Assembly (NCBI GenBank): GCA_964546435.1
Contig: CAZJKJ010000004.1
Span: 31,661 to 95,660 of the forward strand
DNA length: 64,000 nt
DNA from: CAYNST01 sp964546435
GTDB taxonomy: Bacteria; Pseudomonadota; Gammaproteobacteria; Pseudomonadales; Cellvibrionaceae
Reading direction: 5' to 3'
The first letter of the stretch is position 1, and the number at the start of each line of letters is the position of its first letter. Below, in pieces: positions 24,489-33,618 of the stretch. Position numbers and translations under genes: made by a program. Below the pieces are notes generated by a model. The model made no database searches. It was not told the DNA's origin and was given only the letters and a program-made list of their open reading frames with translations.

Positions 24489-25070
24489 TCAAAACAACGT
24501 CATCTGCAGCAGCAGGGAACGGACCGGCGCATAACTGGTTCTATGGATCTCAGTTGGTCCAAGCAATTTGAGCGCCGCCATATGGCTGGGAGTCGGATAG
24601 CCTTTGTGCTGTGCAAAACCGTAACCCGGGTACCGCACTTCCAGCGCTTCCATTTCCCGGTCACGGGTTACCTTGGCCAGAATGGATGCAGCGCTGATCG
24701 CCGCCACCGACCCATCGCCCTGCACGACGGCTTCACTGGAATAATGCCAACGGGGAAGTTTGTCACCATCGACCAGAACATGCTCCGGCTGGACGCTTAA
24801 TCCCTCCACGGCTCGCCGCATTGCCAGAAGGCTCGCCTGCAGGATATTCAGCTGGTCAATCTCGACGACGCTGGCCCGCGCGATACACCAGCTGTGCGCG
24901 TTCAGGATAATCTGCTCATAAAGTGCCTCGCGCTTTCTGGCCGTGAGCTTCTTCGAATCGTTCAGACCGGGAATCGGTTTATCCGGATCGAGAATCACCG
25001 CCGCCGTCACCACATCACCGGCAAGCGGTCCCCGCCCCACTTCGTCGACACCTGCCACGAGCGTATACAT
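24489..25070 (-). CDS. rnhB: Ribonuclease HII
   Basis: The 193-residue product removes RNA from RNA-DNA hybrids and misincorporated ribonucleotides. The catalytic acids are seen as GVDEVGRGPLAG (Asp9, Glu10) and LVDGDKLP (Asp). VAAISAASILAKVTRD and YGFAQHKGYPT complete the signature. It starts 2 bp after lpxB on the same strand (ATG 25070), an operon arrangement typical of Pseudomonas. Downstream, an acyltransferase gene replaces the usual dnaE. Confidence 0.97.
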   Translation of the reverse strand: MYTLVAGVDEVGRGPLAGDVVTAAVILDPDKPIPGLNDSKKLTARKREALYEQIILNAHSWCIARASVVEIDQLNILQASLLAMRRAVEGLSVQPEHVLVDGDKLPRWHYSSEAVVQGDGSVAAISAASILAKVTRDREMEALEVRYPGYGFAQHKGYPTPSHMAALKLLGPTEIHRTSYAPVRSLLLQMTLF

Positions 25071-25072
25071 GT

Positions 25073-26242
25073 TTATTCCGTCACCAGTTTTTTGATGGCC
25101 AGCGCTGCCTGGGCGCTCGCATCGCGACGCAGCTGCTGGTGGATGGTCAGAAACTGCCGCTGCAATTGCTGCACAAGCTTCTCGTCATTCAAAAGCGAAA
25201 GTACCCCGTTGCTCAAGGCGTCCGCCGTGGCGGCATCCTGTATGTATTCCGCCACCAGGGGTTCTTCGGTCAGCAGGTTCGGCAGACCGATATGCCGGGT
25301 TTTCACCAGCCGGCGCAGTATCGAATAAGTCATGGGCGCCATTTTGTAGGCGATCACCATGGGTCGTTTCAGCAACAGGGCCTCCAGACTGGTGGTTCCC
25401 GAGGCCATAAGCACGACATCGCACGCCGCCATGACCTGCTGCGATTGACCGCGCACCAGCTTCACTGACAGGTCCGCGCCATTCTGGTCGAGCAACCCCT
25501 GCGATGATGTTTGCAATAATGCCTGCAGTTGTTCATGGCGCCGTTCATTCGCCGACGGCACTACAAAACACAGGTCCTGCCGCGATTTGAGCATTTCTCT
25601 GGCGGCCGCCAGGAAAACCTGACCCAGTCGCCCGACCTCGGAAGCCCGGCTGCCCGGCAGCAGCGCCACCAGTTTGCGGTCGGCGATCCAGTCTTCAACC
25701 CCCAGTGCCTTCCGAGCAGACGCGCTATCGGTCTCCAGGGGAAATTCATCCGCAAGTGGATGCCCCACGAACTGGACCGGCACTTTGTGCCGTCGATAAA
25801 AATCGCTTTCGAACGGAAACAGGGTAAGCATCAAGTCGACCGCCCGGGCGATAGTCTTGATTCTGCCCTGCCGCCATGCCCATACCGAGGGGCTGACGTA
25901 GTGTACGGTTTTGACACCGTGGCAACGCAGATGCAGTTCCAGATTCAAATTGAAATCCGGCGAATCGATACCAATAAAAACGGCGGGGCGAGTCTGCGAA
26001 AAATGATCTTTCAGATGCCGTCGTATGCGCAGGAGTTCCGGCAGGCGGCGCAGCGGCTCCACCAACCCCATCACCGCCAGACGATCCAGAGGATAAAAGG
26101 ACTGGAATCCCAGGGCGAGCATCCTTGGTCCGCCAATTCCTTCGAATTGCGCGTCGGGAAATTCCCGTTTGAGCGCCCGCATCAGACTGGCCCCGAGAAT
26201 ATCGCCCGATTCCTCACCCGCGACTATGCCAATGCGAGTCAT
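25073..26242 (-). CDS. lpxB: Lipid-A-disaccharide synthase
   Basis: The 389-residue glycosyltransferase (GT19) joins UDP-2,3-diacylglucosamine and lipid X to form the lipid A disaccharide on the inner-membrane surface. The N-terminus IGIVAGEESGDILGASLM, then FEGIGGPRM, VHYVSPSVWAWRQGRIK and LPGSRASEVGRL are diagnostic. The first codons ATG ACT CGC ATT are the parent of four tandem upstream copies. The ATG (26242-26240) overlaps the TGA of the last mini-ORF as ATGA. No Shine-Dalgarno precedes the start, so translation is likely to depend on ribosomes arriving from upstream (inference). Confidence 0.97.
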   Translation of the reverse strand: MTRIGIVAGEESGDILGASLMRALKREFPDAQFEGIGGPRMLALGFQSFYPLDRLAVMGLVEPLRRLPELLRIRRHLKDHFSQTRPAVFIGIDSPDFNLNLELHLRCHGVKTVHYVSPSVWAWRQGRIKTIARAVDLMLTLFPFESDFYRRHKVPVQFVGHPLADEFPLETDSASARKALGVEDWIADRKLVALLPGSRASEVGRLGQVFLAAAREMLKSRQDLCFVVPSANERRHEQLQALLQTSSQGLLDQNGADLSVKLVRGQSQQVMAACDVVLMASGTTSLEALLLKRPMVIAYKMAPMTYSILRRLVKTRHIGLPNLLTEEPLVAEYIQDAATADALSNGVLSLLNDEKLVQQLQRQFLTIHQQLRRDASAQAALAIKKLVTE

Positions 26243-26334
26243 GCAGAAAGGCCTGTGCGAGTCATGCTGAAAGGTCTATGCGAGTCATATTGAAGAGCCG
26301 GTACGGGTCATACTGAAGGGCCTGTGCGAGTCAT
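26239..26334 (-). repeat. Four tandem 23-bp units forming ATGA-linked mini-ORFs before lpxB
   Basis: Four minus-strand units start at 26334, 26311, 26288 and 26265. Each is an ATG-started frame of 8 codons plus TGA, giving MTRTGPSV, MTRTGSSI, MTRIDLSA and MTRTGLSA. Each TGA overlaps the next ATG as ATGA, and the last overlaps lpxB (MTRIGIVA). All four starts and stops are intact. The first ATG lies 10 bases after the lpxA stop. The units look like duplications of the lpxB 5' end. No AGGAG-like site precedes any of them. Confidence 0.95.
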
Positions 26335-26344
26335 GCTACGGACA

Positions 26345-27121
26345 CTATCGGACAATCCCGCGCGTGGATGCGGCAACCGATTGCAGCAGAAACCGGACGT
26401 GAGGATTGGCAGCCGCATCGGCCTGAAGGGACTGGACCGCCTGATCGAGAGTCAGACCGCGGCGGTAGATAACCTTGTAGGCGTGGGTCAGCAGATTGAT
26501 GTCATCCTTGGTGAATCCCCGTCGTCGCAGCCCTTCTACATTGATGCTGCGGGCCTCGGCAGGCGCGCCGGTCACCATCACGAAGGCGGGAATATCCTTG
26601 CCGACGGCACTGCCCATACCGGTGAAGCTGTGAGCACCGATATGACAGAACTGATGAACCAGCGTATAACCACTCAGAATTGCCCAGTTTCCGACCACTA
26701 CATGACCGGCAAGGGCCGTGTTGTTGACCAAAATGCAATGATCGCCAATAACACTGTCATGGCCGATATGCACATACGCCATGATCAGGTTATGGTCACC
26801 GATCAACGTATCCCCCCGATCCTGAACTGTGCCACGGTGGATGGTTACGCCCTCCCGGATGACATTATTGTCGCCGATAGTCAGGGTCGTTGGCTCACCT
26901 TTGTATTTCAGATCCGGCGTCGCTTCGCCGATAGTGGAAAACTGGTAAACATGATTGTTGGCGCCGATGCGGCAGGGTCCCTTGATAACGACGTGGGACT
27001 CAATCCGGCAACCGCGCCCGATGCAGACATCCGGGCCGACGACGGTGAACGGGCCTATCGAGACATCACTTTCCAACTGTGCGGATGGATGGATGATGGC
27101 ATGTGGGTCAATCAAAGACAT
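26345..27121 (-). CDS. lpxA: UDP-N-acetylglucosamine acyltransferase
   Basis: The 258-residue product (same length as I recall for P. aeruginosa) catalyses the first step of lipid A synthesis, moving a 3-hydroxyacyl chain from ACP to UDP-GlcNAc. It is a left-handed beta-helix with hexapeptide repeats (IGPFTVVGPDVCIGRGCRI, IGDHNLIMAYVHIGHDSVIG). The catalytic histidine segment is NNTALAGHVVVG. Start: ATG 27121 gives MSLIDPHAIIHPSA, the usual opening; ATG 27127 would add two residues. fabZ lies 44 bp upstream, and lpxB follows through the mini-ORF array. Confidence 0.97.
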   Translation of the reverse strand: MSLIDPHAIIHPSAQLESDVSIGPFTVVGPDVCIGRGCRIESHVVIKGPCRIGANNHVYQFSTIGEATPDLKYKGEPTTLTIGDNNVIREGVTIHRGTVQDRGDTLIGDHNLIMAYVHIGHDSVIGDHCILVNNTALAGHVVVGNWAILSGYTLVHQFCHIGAHSFTGMGSAVGKDIPAFVMVTGAPAEARSINVEGLRRRGFTKDDINLLTHAYKVIYRRGLTLDQAVQSLQADAAANPHVRFLLQSVAASTRGIVR

Positions 27122-27165
27122 GGCCATGGGCAGGTTACCGTTTATAAATCAGCCGATATTGACTA

Positions 27166-27606
27166 TCAGCCGACGTTGCGATCAGCACACATGATTGTTG
27201 CGCTGCTACAGAGATTTCCGTCAACTCTGGCCACGCACTCGAATTTCCAGATACCACGTTTTTCGGAAAGTTTTTTTGCTTCAATGTAAAGCTGGTCGCC
27301 CGGAACCACCGGTCGCTTGAAGCGTACATTATCGATACCGGCGTAAAGATAAATCGATCCCTGGTCAGGCGTTTTATCCATGGTCTTGAAACCGAGTACA
27401 CCACAAGTTTGCGCCATGGTCTCCAGAATCAACACTCCGGGATACACCGGATAGTTGGGAAAGTGACCTTCGAATACGCCTTCATTGATGGTGATATTTT
27501 TGTATGCAACGATGGACTCACCCAGCGTTAGCTCCACGACGCGATCGAGCAGCAGAAACGGGTAGCGGTGAGGTAAGTATTTGCGGATTTCGTTAACATC
27601 CATCAT
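27166..27606 (-). CDS. fabZ: 3-hydroxyacyl-ACP dehydratase
   Basis: The 146-residue hot-dog-fold enzyme dehydrates 3-hydroxyacyl-ACP in type II fatty acid synthesis and balances flux with the LpxA/LpxD substrates made from the same pool. The catalytic His48 (FEGHFPNYPVYPG) and Glu62 (LILETMAQ) are present. ATG 27606 yields MMDVNEIRKYLPHRYPFLLL, matching the family opening and length; the frame continues upstream to 27693, but those residues are not family-like. The position between lpxD and lpxA is canonical. Confidence 0.97.
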   Translation of the reverse strand: MMDVNEIRKYLPHRYPFLLLDRVVELTLGESIVAYKNITINEGVFEGHFPNYPVYPGVLILETMAQTCGVLGFKTMDKTPDQGSIYLYAGIDNVRFKRPVVPGDQLYIEAKKLSEKRGIWKFECVARVDGNLCSSATIMCADRNVG

Positions 27607-27650
27607 AAGGCGAGCCCCAATACATTCATTATCAGACAAACCATTCAAAA

Positions 27651-28670
27651 CTACTTTCCGGTTTGTTCCAGTTTTTTTATTCGTTCGACCCATTCATCCA
27701 GCTGAGCAAACCGCACCGCATTCTTACGCCATTTCTTTACTTCCTGCATGGGAGTACAGGACGCGTAACTGCCGGATTCCGAAATCGATTTGGTAACAAT
27801 GGTCGCGCCATGCAAATGCACGTTATCGGCAATTTGCAGATGCCCGTTGATACCCGAAAAGCCGCCTATTGTACAGTTTTTGCCGATAGTAGAACTACCG
27901 GCAATTCCGACACACCCGGCAATGGCCGTACGCTCGCCTATATGGACATTGTGGGCGATGTGGACGTGATTATCGATGATAACGCCGTCTTCGATAACGG
28001 TATCGTCCAACGCACCGCGATCAATTGCTGTGCCCGCACCTATTTCTACATCATTTCCTATCGAGACGCCGCCGAGCTGGTGAATCTTGAGCCAGCCCTG
28101 CGCCGCCGGCGCGAACCCGAAGCCGTCCGCACCAATGACACTGCCCGCGTGGACGGTGACGCGATCCCCGAGGGTTACTCCGTGATAAATCGCTACGTTG
28201 GCGTAGATGGTGCACTGGCTGCCGATGCGGCTATTGGCACCGATAAATACACCGGCCTGCAATTCCGAGTTTTCACCGATCTGCACACCGGCTTCGAGAA
28301 CGCAATTCGGACCGATTGATGCACTTTTCGCAATGATGCAGCCCGGATCAACGGTGGCGGTCGGATGAACGCCTTCAGGCACGGGCTGACGCATCACAAA
28401 CAACTGGCTCAGCCTGGCATAGGCCAGATAGGGTTCCTCGTGACGAAGTATCGCAAGATGAGCGGGCGCTTGCGTTTCCGGTTTTAAAACAACGATGGCC
28501 GCTCGAGTGGACAGCAATAGTTTCTCAAACTGCTTTTTTGCCAAAAACGTCAGGTCATTTTCGGTTGCATTGTGCAGGCTCGCGATGCCACTCACCCGCG
28601 TGTGCGCATCGCCTTCGAATCCGACGCCCAGGTACTCAGCCAGCTGCTGAAGCGAATAGTGTTGTTCCAT
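27651..28670 (-). CDS. lpxD: UDP-3-O-acylglucosamine N-acyltransferase
   Basis: The 339-residue product (341 in E. coli) adds the second 3-hydroxyacyl chain to the lipid A precursor. An N-terminal uridine-binding part (VSGIASLHNATENDLTFLA) is followed by a hexapeptide beta-helix (VTVHAGSVIGADGFGFAP, DNHVHIAHNVHIGERTAIAG with the catalytic His) and a C-terminal helical extension (KWRKNAVRFAQLDEW). Start: ATG 28670 gives MEQHYSLQQLAEYLG and family length. ATG 28718 is in frame and would add 16 residues; neither has a clear ribosome site. It lies between skp and fabZ as expected. Confidence 0.95.
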   Translation of the reverse strand: MEQHYSLQQLAEYLGVGFEGDAHTRVSGIASLHNATENDLTFLAKKQFEKLLLSTRAAIVVLKPETQAPAHLAILRHEEPYLAYARLSQLFVMRQPVPEGVHPTATVDPGCIIAKSASIGPNCVLEAGVQIGENSELQAGVFIGANSRIGSQCTIYANVAIYHGVTLGDRVTVHAGSVIGADGFGFAPAAQGWLKIHQLGGVSIGNDVEIGAGTAIDRGALDDTVIEDGVIIDNHVHIAHNVHIGERTAIAGCVGIAGSSTIGKNCTIGGFSGINGHLQIADNVHLHGATIVTKSISESGSYASCTPMQEVKKWRKNAVRFAQLDEWVERIKKLEQTGK

Positions 28671-28846
28671 AAATGCCACAACTTGCTCGGCAGGTTGCCA
28701 ATCGATGAAGCGCACCATCCAGCGATTTGACGCTGTTGCAACAGACGCGGCATATTGCCGAGGCTCTCAGGGCGATGTCGTCCTTCAACAACCCGGTTTA
28801 TGAATTCACCGTCGGGCATACACCCGCGGCGATCGTTTACCAAGTA

Positions 28847-29401
28847 TTACTTTTTGGATTTTTCTTTCTGTTGTGTCTTGGCAGCGGTGTTCATTTTATT
28901 CAGTTTCTCAACAACCATCGGCGTGACGTCCGCAGTGGCCATCTTGTGAATCACGGATTTGCTGTCGAGAATCAGTTCAATCCCTTCGTTTTTCATCACT
29001 TCTTCCAGCGCCACACCGATCGCAGGTTCCATCGCGCCCAGCATCTGGATAAATACCGATTCCCGGGCACGGTTCAACGTCATCAAAGTGGCCTGACGTT
29101 CTTTGGCCAGCTCCGTCATTTTCTGCTGATGTGATTTCTTCTTTTCTTCACCCCAGGTCAACCCTTTGCCTTTCAGCTCCTCGTCCAGACCTTTGTATTC
29201 CGTTTCCAGATTTTCCAGTTTGTCAGTCAGGGTTGTGTATTCGGATTGTTTTTCCAGCTCGGCCATGCCGCTCTTGCCGGCATCGGTCATCATCACCACA
29301 CTCTGAAGATCCAGCACGGCCACTTTGGTGGCGCCCGCTGCGAACGCCATGGGCGCAGCCAGAATTAACGTCACAACAGCGACCAGGTTGCGAAAAGTCA
29401 T
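28847..29401 (-). CDS. skp: Periplasmic chaperone Skp/OmpH
   Basis: The 184-residue precursor has signal peptide MTFRNLVAVVTLILAAPMAFA. The mature protein is a strand (TKVAVLDLQSVVMM), long charged helices (about residues 50-130; LENLETEYKGLDEELKGKGL, KERQATLMTLNRARE) and a return strand, the trimeric jellyfish shape of Skp. It carries unfolded outer-membrane proteins from Sec to BamA, encoded immediately upstream. AGGAGTT before ATG 29401 is a good ribosome site. The lysine-rich tail (KTQQKEKSKK) is a little longer than usual. Confidence 0.95.
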   Translation of the reverse strand: MTFRNLVAVVTLILAAPMAFAAGATKVAVLDLQSVVMMTDAGKSGMAELEKQSEYTTLTDKLENLETEYKGLDEELKGKGLTWGEEKKKSHQQKMTELAKERQATLMTLNRARESVFIQMLGAMEPAIGVALEEVMKNEGIELILDSKSVIHKMATADVTPMVVEKLNKMNTAAKTQQKEKSKK

Positions 29402-29492
29402 ATGAACTCCTGAAATTGATAGTATTTGCGTTTACCGGCGCAGTGGCAGAAGGGTTTGCCCTGCCACACACTCGCCGTTCCATTACCCAGAA

Positions 29493-32183
29493 TCAGAACG
29501 ATTGACCGAGCGAGAACTGGAAGTATTCGCGCTCATCGCCCGGTTTGAACTCCAGCGGTTTACCCCAACTGAAAACCAAAGGTCCCATGGCCGACAACCA
29601 ATTCAGGCTGATACCCGCCGAGGCCCGGAGTTCCTTTACATCGAATGCGGAACAGCTTTCCTGGTACTGGCCACAGTCGGTGTCGAAGACATTACCCGCA
29701 TCGACGAACAGGGACAGCTGCATGGAGCGCTGATCTTCAATAAACGGAACGGGAAACAATAATTCCACACCCGTTTCTACCAGCATGTTGCCGCCGATAT
29801 TCCGATAACGGTAATCGATTGCCTGATAATTCCGTGCGAGTTCGCCGGGAACACACAGCGGCCGATTCAAATCGTCTTCGATGGTTTCGTCACATAGAAC
29901 GTAACCGGTGCCCGTACCGGTATAGCTGTCATAGATGCCATCACCGTTGCTGTCGACGGGCGTGAAGTTCACCTGGGCCGGGGTGTACTCTGCGGGTGCC
30001 GACGCCTTGGGCCCCAGGGAGCTGCGTTCGAAACCGCGCACTGAGCCGTAGCCACCGCCGAAGTAGTTCTTGAAAAACGGCAAACGCTCCATATCGCCAT
30101 AGCCGTCGCCAAATCCCAGGGATGTGCGAAATTTCAACGCATATTTGTCGGCGATCGGCACGAATATCTGACCGTCATACTGCACGGTGAAGTATTCGAG
30201 ATCGCTTCCCGGTACTGTCACTTCAAACTGCAGCGATTGCCGGCTGCCGCGCGTGGCAAACATACCCCGGTTGAGCGTGCTTCTTAACCAGCCAAAACGG
30301 AAATTGAACGTATCGAACTCGTCACCGAATTTGTCAATGAAGCCCAGCTCGGTGTTGCTGAGCATATCTTGAGTAACCATGCCTGAACTCAGACTGAAGT
30401 CTTCCAGTACGCCTTCATCGTAGTTCCAGAAGGATCTGGGATCAGCCGAATAGTCTTCCCAGGTGTCTGCATCGACATACCACTGGGTGCGTCTGGTGAG
30501 ATCCAGGTCCGTATCAAAGGGGGTCCGGCGGATTTCCTGAACGGTATACCGACCGGTTTCTACCTCGAGATGACTGTAGCCCACGCCAAAATTCAACCGC
30601 TGGATTTCAGAAATCGGGTAGCCGAAACTCAAATTCAGTCCATAGGTGTCGGTGGTGTAGGTTGATACACGGATTTTGCTGTAGTCGCGCGCATTGTAGA
30701 ACAGGGAAATGCCGCGACTGACGCCATCCGGCGTGAAGTAAGGATCGGAGTAGGAAAAATTGTACAGCGTCTGATAATCACTGTGCTGCACCGACACGCC
30801 CACCTGCTTGCCCGTGCCCAACCAGTTGTTCTGTTGCAGTGACGCGCCCAGCAGCACGCCGGTGGTCTGTCCGTAACCGACGCTCGCATTAAATGCGCCA
30901 GAGGGCTGCTCTTCTACCGAATATTCCACGTCCACCAGGTCACTGGTGCCGGGAACATCCTTGGTTTCGACATCCACCTGTTTGAAGAACCCCAGCCGTT
31001 CCAGCCGCACCCTCCCCTGATCAATTTTTGCGTTCGAAGCGGGTGACGCTTCCATTTGCCGCATCTCCCGCCGCAGCACTTCATCCTGGGTCCGGGTGTT
31101 GCCGTTGAATTCAACCCGACGGACATAGACCCGGTCTCCCGGATTGACCAGAAAGGTTACGTCGACTTTACCGGTCTCGGGATCCGGCTCCGGAATGCCT
31201 TCGACCTCCGCATTGGTATAGCCGGCGTTGCCCATAAGGGCCGTGATGTACTCTGACGTTTCTGTCATCAGGTACTGGGAAAATGTATTACCTTCCTTCA
31301 GCAATACCAATTGTCTGATACCGGCTTCACCAACAATCAGGTCACCGGCCAGATTGATCTTGTCGATGGTATAGATCTCTCCTTCCTTGATATTGAGCGT
31401 AATGAAAACGGAACGTTGATCCGGGCTCAGGGAAACCTGGCTGGAGATGATTTCAAAATCGAGATAGCCGCGATCAAGATACCAGGATTCAAGCTTTTCG
31501 ATATCGCCTTTCAGCTTTTCCCGGGCATACCGGTCGTTACTGGTGAGCCAGGACCACCAGCCGCTGGCGCTCAGTTCGAACTGTTCGAGCAGTTCCGTAT
31601 CGCTGAAAGCCGTGTTACCGACAATATTGATATGCTGGATCGAGGCGACCTTGCCCTCGTCGACCAGCACTTCGACCTTGACCTGATTGTTCGGGAGCGC
31701 CGAAATATTCGCCTCCACCTCAGCCGCATACCGACCCTGAGCAACGTACTGGCGTTCAAGCTCGTTGACTATGTTGTCCAGCGTACTGCGCTGGAAAATC
31801 TGGCCCTCAGCAAGATCGTTTTTTGTCATGGCCTCTTCAAGCATTTCGGTCTTGATGGCCTTGTTGCCGTCGATGGTGATTTCACTGATGGTGGGCCTCT
31901 CTTTGAGCTTCACGATCAGGACATCGCCATCCTGCAGCAATTCCACATCATCAAAAAAGCCGGTGGCGAACAGGTCCCTGATGGCTGCCCGTAAAACCGC
32001 AGGGTCCGCCATGTCACCGGCCTGCAGCGGCAGGGCGGCAAATACCGGACTGGCCGACACGCGCTGCAACCCCTCCACACGAATATCCGAAATCCGGAAG
32101 TTCTGGGCGTACGCTGGACCGGCAAGACTCGTGATGAGACTCAGCGAAATGAGCAATCTTCTCGTTTTTATAAACTGTTTCAC
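29493..32183 (-). CDS. bamA: Outer-membrane protein assembly factor BamA
   Basis: The essential Omp85-family core of the BAM machine. A signal peptide (LLISLSLITSLAGPAYA) is followed by five POTRA domains (about 30-420; first FRISDIRVEGLQRVSA) and a 16-stranded barrel. The L6 motif VRGFERSSLGPKA is present, and the chain ends FQFSLGQSF with the C-terminal Phe needed for outer-membrane insertion. The length of about 896 exceeds the 810 of E. coli; extra residues seem to lie in barrel loops (for example DVDSNGDG-like Asp-rich loop near PVDSNGDGIYDSY). Start: GTG 32183 gives a normal basic signal peptide (VKQFIKTRR); TTG 32204 would add seven residues. It sits between rseP and skp. Confidence 0.96.
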   Translation of the reverse strand: MKQFIKTRRLLISLSLITSLAGPAYAQNFRISDIRVEGLQRVSASPVFAALPLQAGDMADPAVLRAAIRDLFATGFFDDVELLQDGDVLIVKLKERPTISEITIDGNKAIKTEMLEEAMTKNDLAEGQIFQRSTLDNIVNELERQYVAQGRYAAEVEANISALPNNQVKVEVLVDEGKVASIQHINIVGNTAFSDTELLEQFELSASGWWSWLTSNDRYAREKLKGDIEKLESWYLDRGYLDFEIISSQVSLSPDQRSVFITLNIKEGEIYTIDKINLAGDLIVGEAGIRQLVLLKEGNTFSQYLMTETSEYITALMGNAGYTNAEVEGIPEPDPETGKVDVTFLVNPGDRVYVRRVEFNGNTRTQDEVLRREMRQMEASPASNAKIDQGRVRLERLGFFKQVDVETKDVPGTSDLVDVEYSVEEQPSGAFNASVGYGQTTGVLLGASLQQNNWLGTGKQVGVSVQHSDYQTLYNFSYSDPYFTPDGVSRGISLFYNARDYSKIRVSTYTTDTYGLNLSFGYPISEIQRLNFGVGYSHLEVETGRYTVQEIRRTPFDTDLDLTRRTQWYVDADTWEDYSADPRSFWNYDEGVLEDFSLSSGMVTQDMLSNTELGFIDKFGDEFDTFNFRFGWLRSTLNRGMFATRGSRQSLQFEVTVPGSDLEYFTVQYDGQIFVPIADKYALKFRTSLGFGDGYGDMERLPFFKNYFGGGYGSVRGFERSSLGPKASAPAEYTPAQVNFTPVDSNGDGIYDSYTGTGTGYVLCDETIEDDLNRPLCVPGELARNYQAIDYRYRNIGGNMLVETGVELLFPVPFIEDQRSMQLSLFVDAGNVFDTDCGQYQESCSAFDVKELRASAGISLNWLSAMGPLVFSWGKPLEFKPGDEREYFQFSLGQSF

Positions 32184-32250
32184 AAGGTAGTTTGTCGTTA
32201 TCAAAAGGATTGGAGATGACGAGGTTACGCGCGTTCCCCCGGGGCAATCA

Positions 32251-33609
32251 CTAATACAAGCGCAAAATATCGTTGTAAAAAGCGATCACCATGATCCCGG
32301 CCAGCAAGGCCAGACCAGCGCTGTAACCCATGACTTGAATTCGTTCGGAAACCGGACTGCCTTTGACTGCTTCCAGCAGGCAGTACAGGATGTGTCCGCC
32401 GTCCAGCACCGGAATCGGCAGGAGGTTAAGAACACCAAGATAAACGCTTAAAATTGCCAGAAACTCAATGAAGTAAGGAATCCCGGCACGTGCGTGATCG
32501 CCGGCCACTTTAGCAATGCCGATGGGACCGCTCAAGTTCGTCGGTGAAATCTCGCCCACAATGAGCTTTTTCATCGACATCAGCACGAAACCGGACGTTT
32601 GCCAGGTTTTGCGCACGCCCTCGGTCAAGGATCCCAGTACCCCGAAGCTCTGGCGGACAATCATGTCCTCCGGCCATTCACCTTCAGATACCTGGACACC
32701 GACCTGCCCCTTCATTCCGCCGGACTGCTCATCGGCAACTGCCGCCGGCGTTACCCGCGTACTCACCGGCTCTCCGGCCCGCAGCACGGTCAGTTCGACC
32801 ACCTGTCCGGGCCGCTCCCTGACGTACTCAATCCATTTCAGCAATGACGTGACCCGCGTGCCGTCCACCGTTTCCAGGCGGTCACCCTTTTGCAGTCCAG
32901 CCGCTTCCGCAGGGCTGCCCGGAACGACTTCCACGACCACCGCCCCGGGACGAAAAAATGCAATCCCCAGGCCCGCGCCGGGGTCGGGATCAGTGACGCC
33001 CTTGAGCCACTGCTCCAGGATCACCTGACGACTTTCCACCAGATCCGAGTCGGAACCGCGGACCTGCACGGCCAGGGTGCCGGTCTCACCCAGGCGCGAT
33101 AAAAGCTGTTCGTAAACATCCTGTCGGGTCGGCGTCGGTTTGCCGTCCACGGCTACGATCTGCTGTCCCGCCTGCAGGCCCGCCACCGCGGCGGGTGACC
33201 CCGTGGTGACTTCATCAATGACGGGCGTGATGCCGATATTGCCTTTAATGGCGACAATCGCCCAGAAAATCAGTATCGCCAGGATGAAGTTGGCCAGTGG
33301 ACCCGCCGCGAGAATCGAGATCCGCTGTGCCACCGATTTGCTGTTGTAACTCAAATGCTTCTGATCCGCCGGCACTTCGCCTTCACGTTCATCGAGCATC
33401 TTCACGTAGCCGCCGAGAGGAATCGGCGCCAGACCGAATTCGGTTCCGTGCCGGTCGCGCACGGACCATATCGGTTTGCCCATGCCGATGCAGAAACGCA
33501 GCACCTTGACGCCACAGCGCCTGGCCACGTAAAAATGGCCGAATTCGTGGACACTGACCAGGATAAACAGGGCCACACAGAAACCGATCAGTGTTTGCAG
33601 AAACTCCAT
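32251..33609 (-). CDS. rseP: Site-2 intramembrane metalloprotease RseP
   Basis: A 452-residue inner-membrane zinc protease that cuts anti-sigma factor RseA after DegS, releasing the envelope stress sigma factor. The zinc motif HEFGH is in ILVSVHEFGHFYVARR, and the third-ligand motif is NLLPIPVLDGGHILY. Two PDZ domains lie in between (about 110-300; GSPAAVAGLQAGQQIVAVDG and GSPAEAAGLQKGDRLETVDG). ATG 33609 has AGAGG 6 bases upstream; a TTG at 33612 is in frame. It lies 9 bp after dxr and before bamA, so envelope stress control is encoded with the assembly machinery. Confidence 0.97.
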   Translation of the reverse strand: MEFLQTLIGFCVALFILVSVHEFGHFYVARRCGVKVLRFCIGMGKPIWSVRDRHGTEFGLAPIPLGGYVKMLDEREGEVPADQKHLSYNSKSVAQRISILAAGPLANFILAILIFWAIVAIKGNIGITPVIDEVTTGSPAAVAGLQAGQQIVAVDGKPTPTRQDVYEQLLSRLGETGTLAVQVRGSDSDLVESRQVILEQWLKGVTDPDPGAGLGIAFFRPGAVVVEVVPGSPAEAAGLQKGDRLETVDGTRVTSLLKWIEYVRERPGQVVELTVLRAGEPVSTRVTPAAVADEQSGGMKGQVGVQVSEGEWPEDMIVRQSFGVLGSLTEGVRKTWQTSGFVLMSMKKLIVGEISPTNLSGPIGIAKVAGDHARAGIPYFIEFLAILSVYLGVLNLLPIPVLDGGHILYCLLEAVKGSPVSERIQVMGYSAGLALLAGIMVIAFYNDILRLY

Positions 33610-33618
33610 CAATACCTC

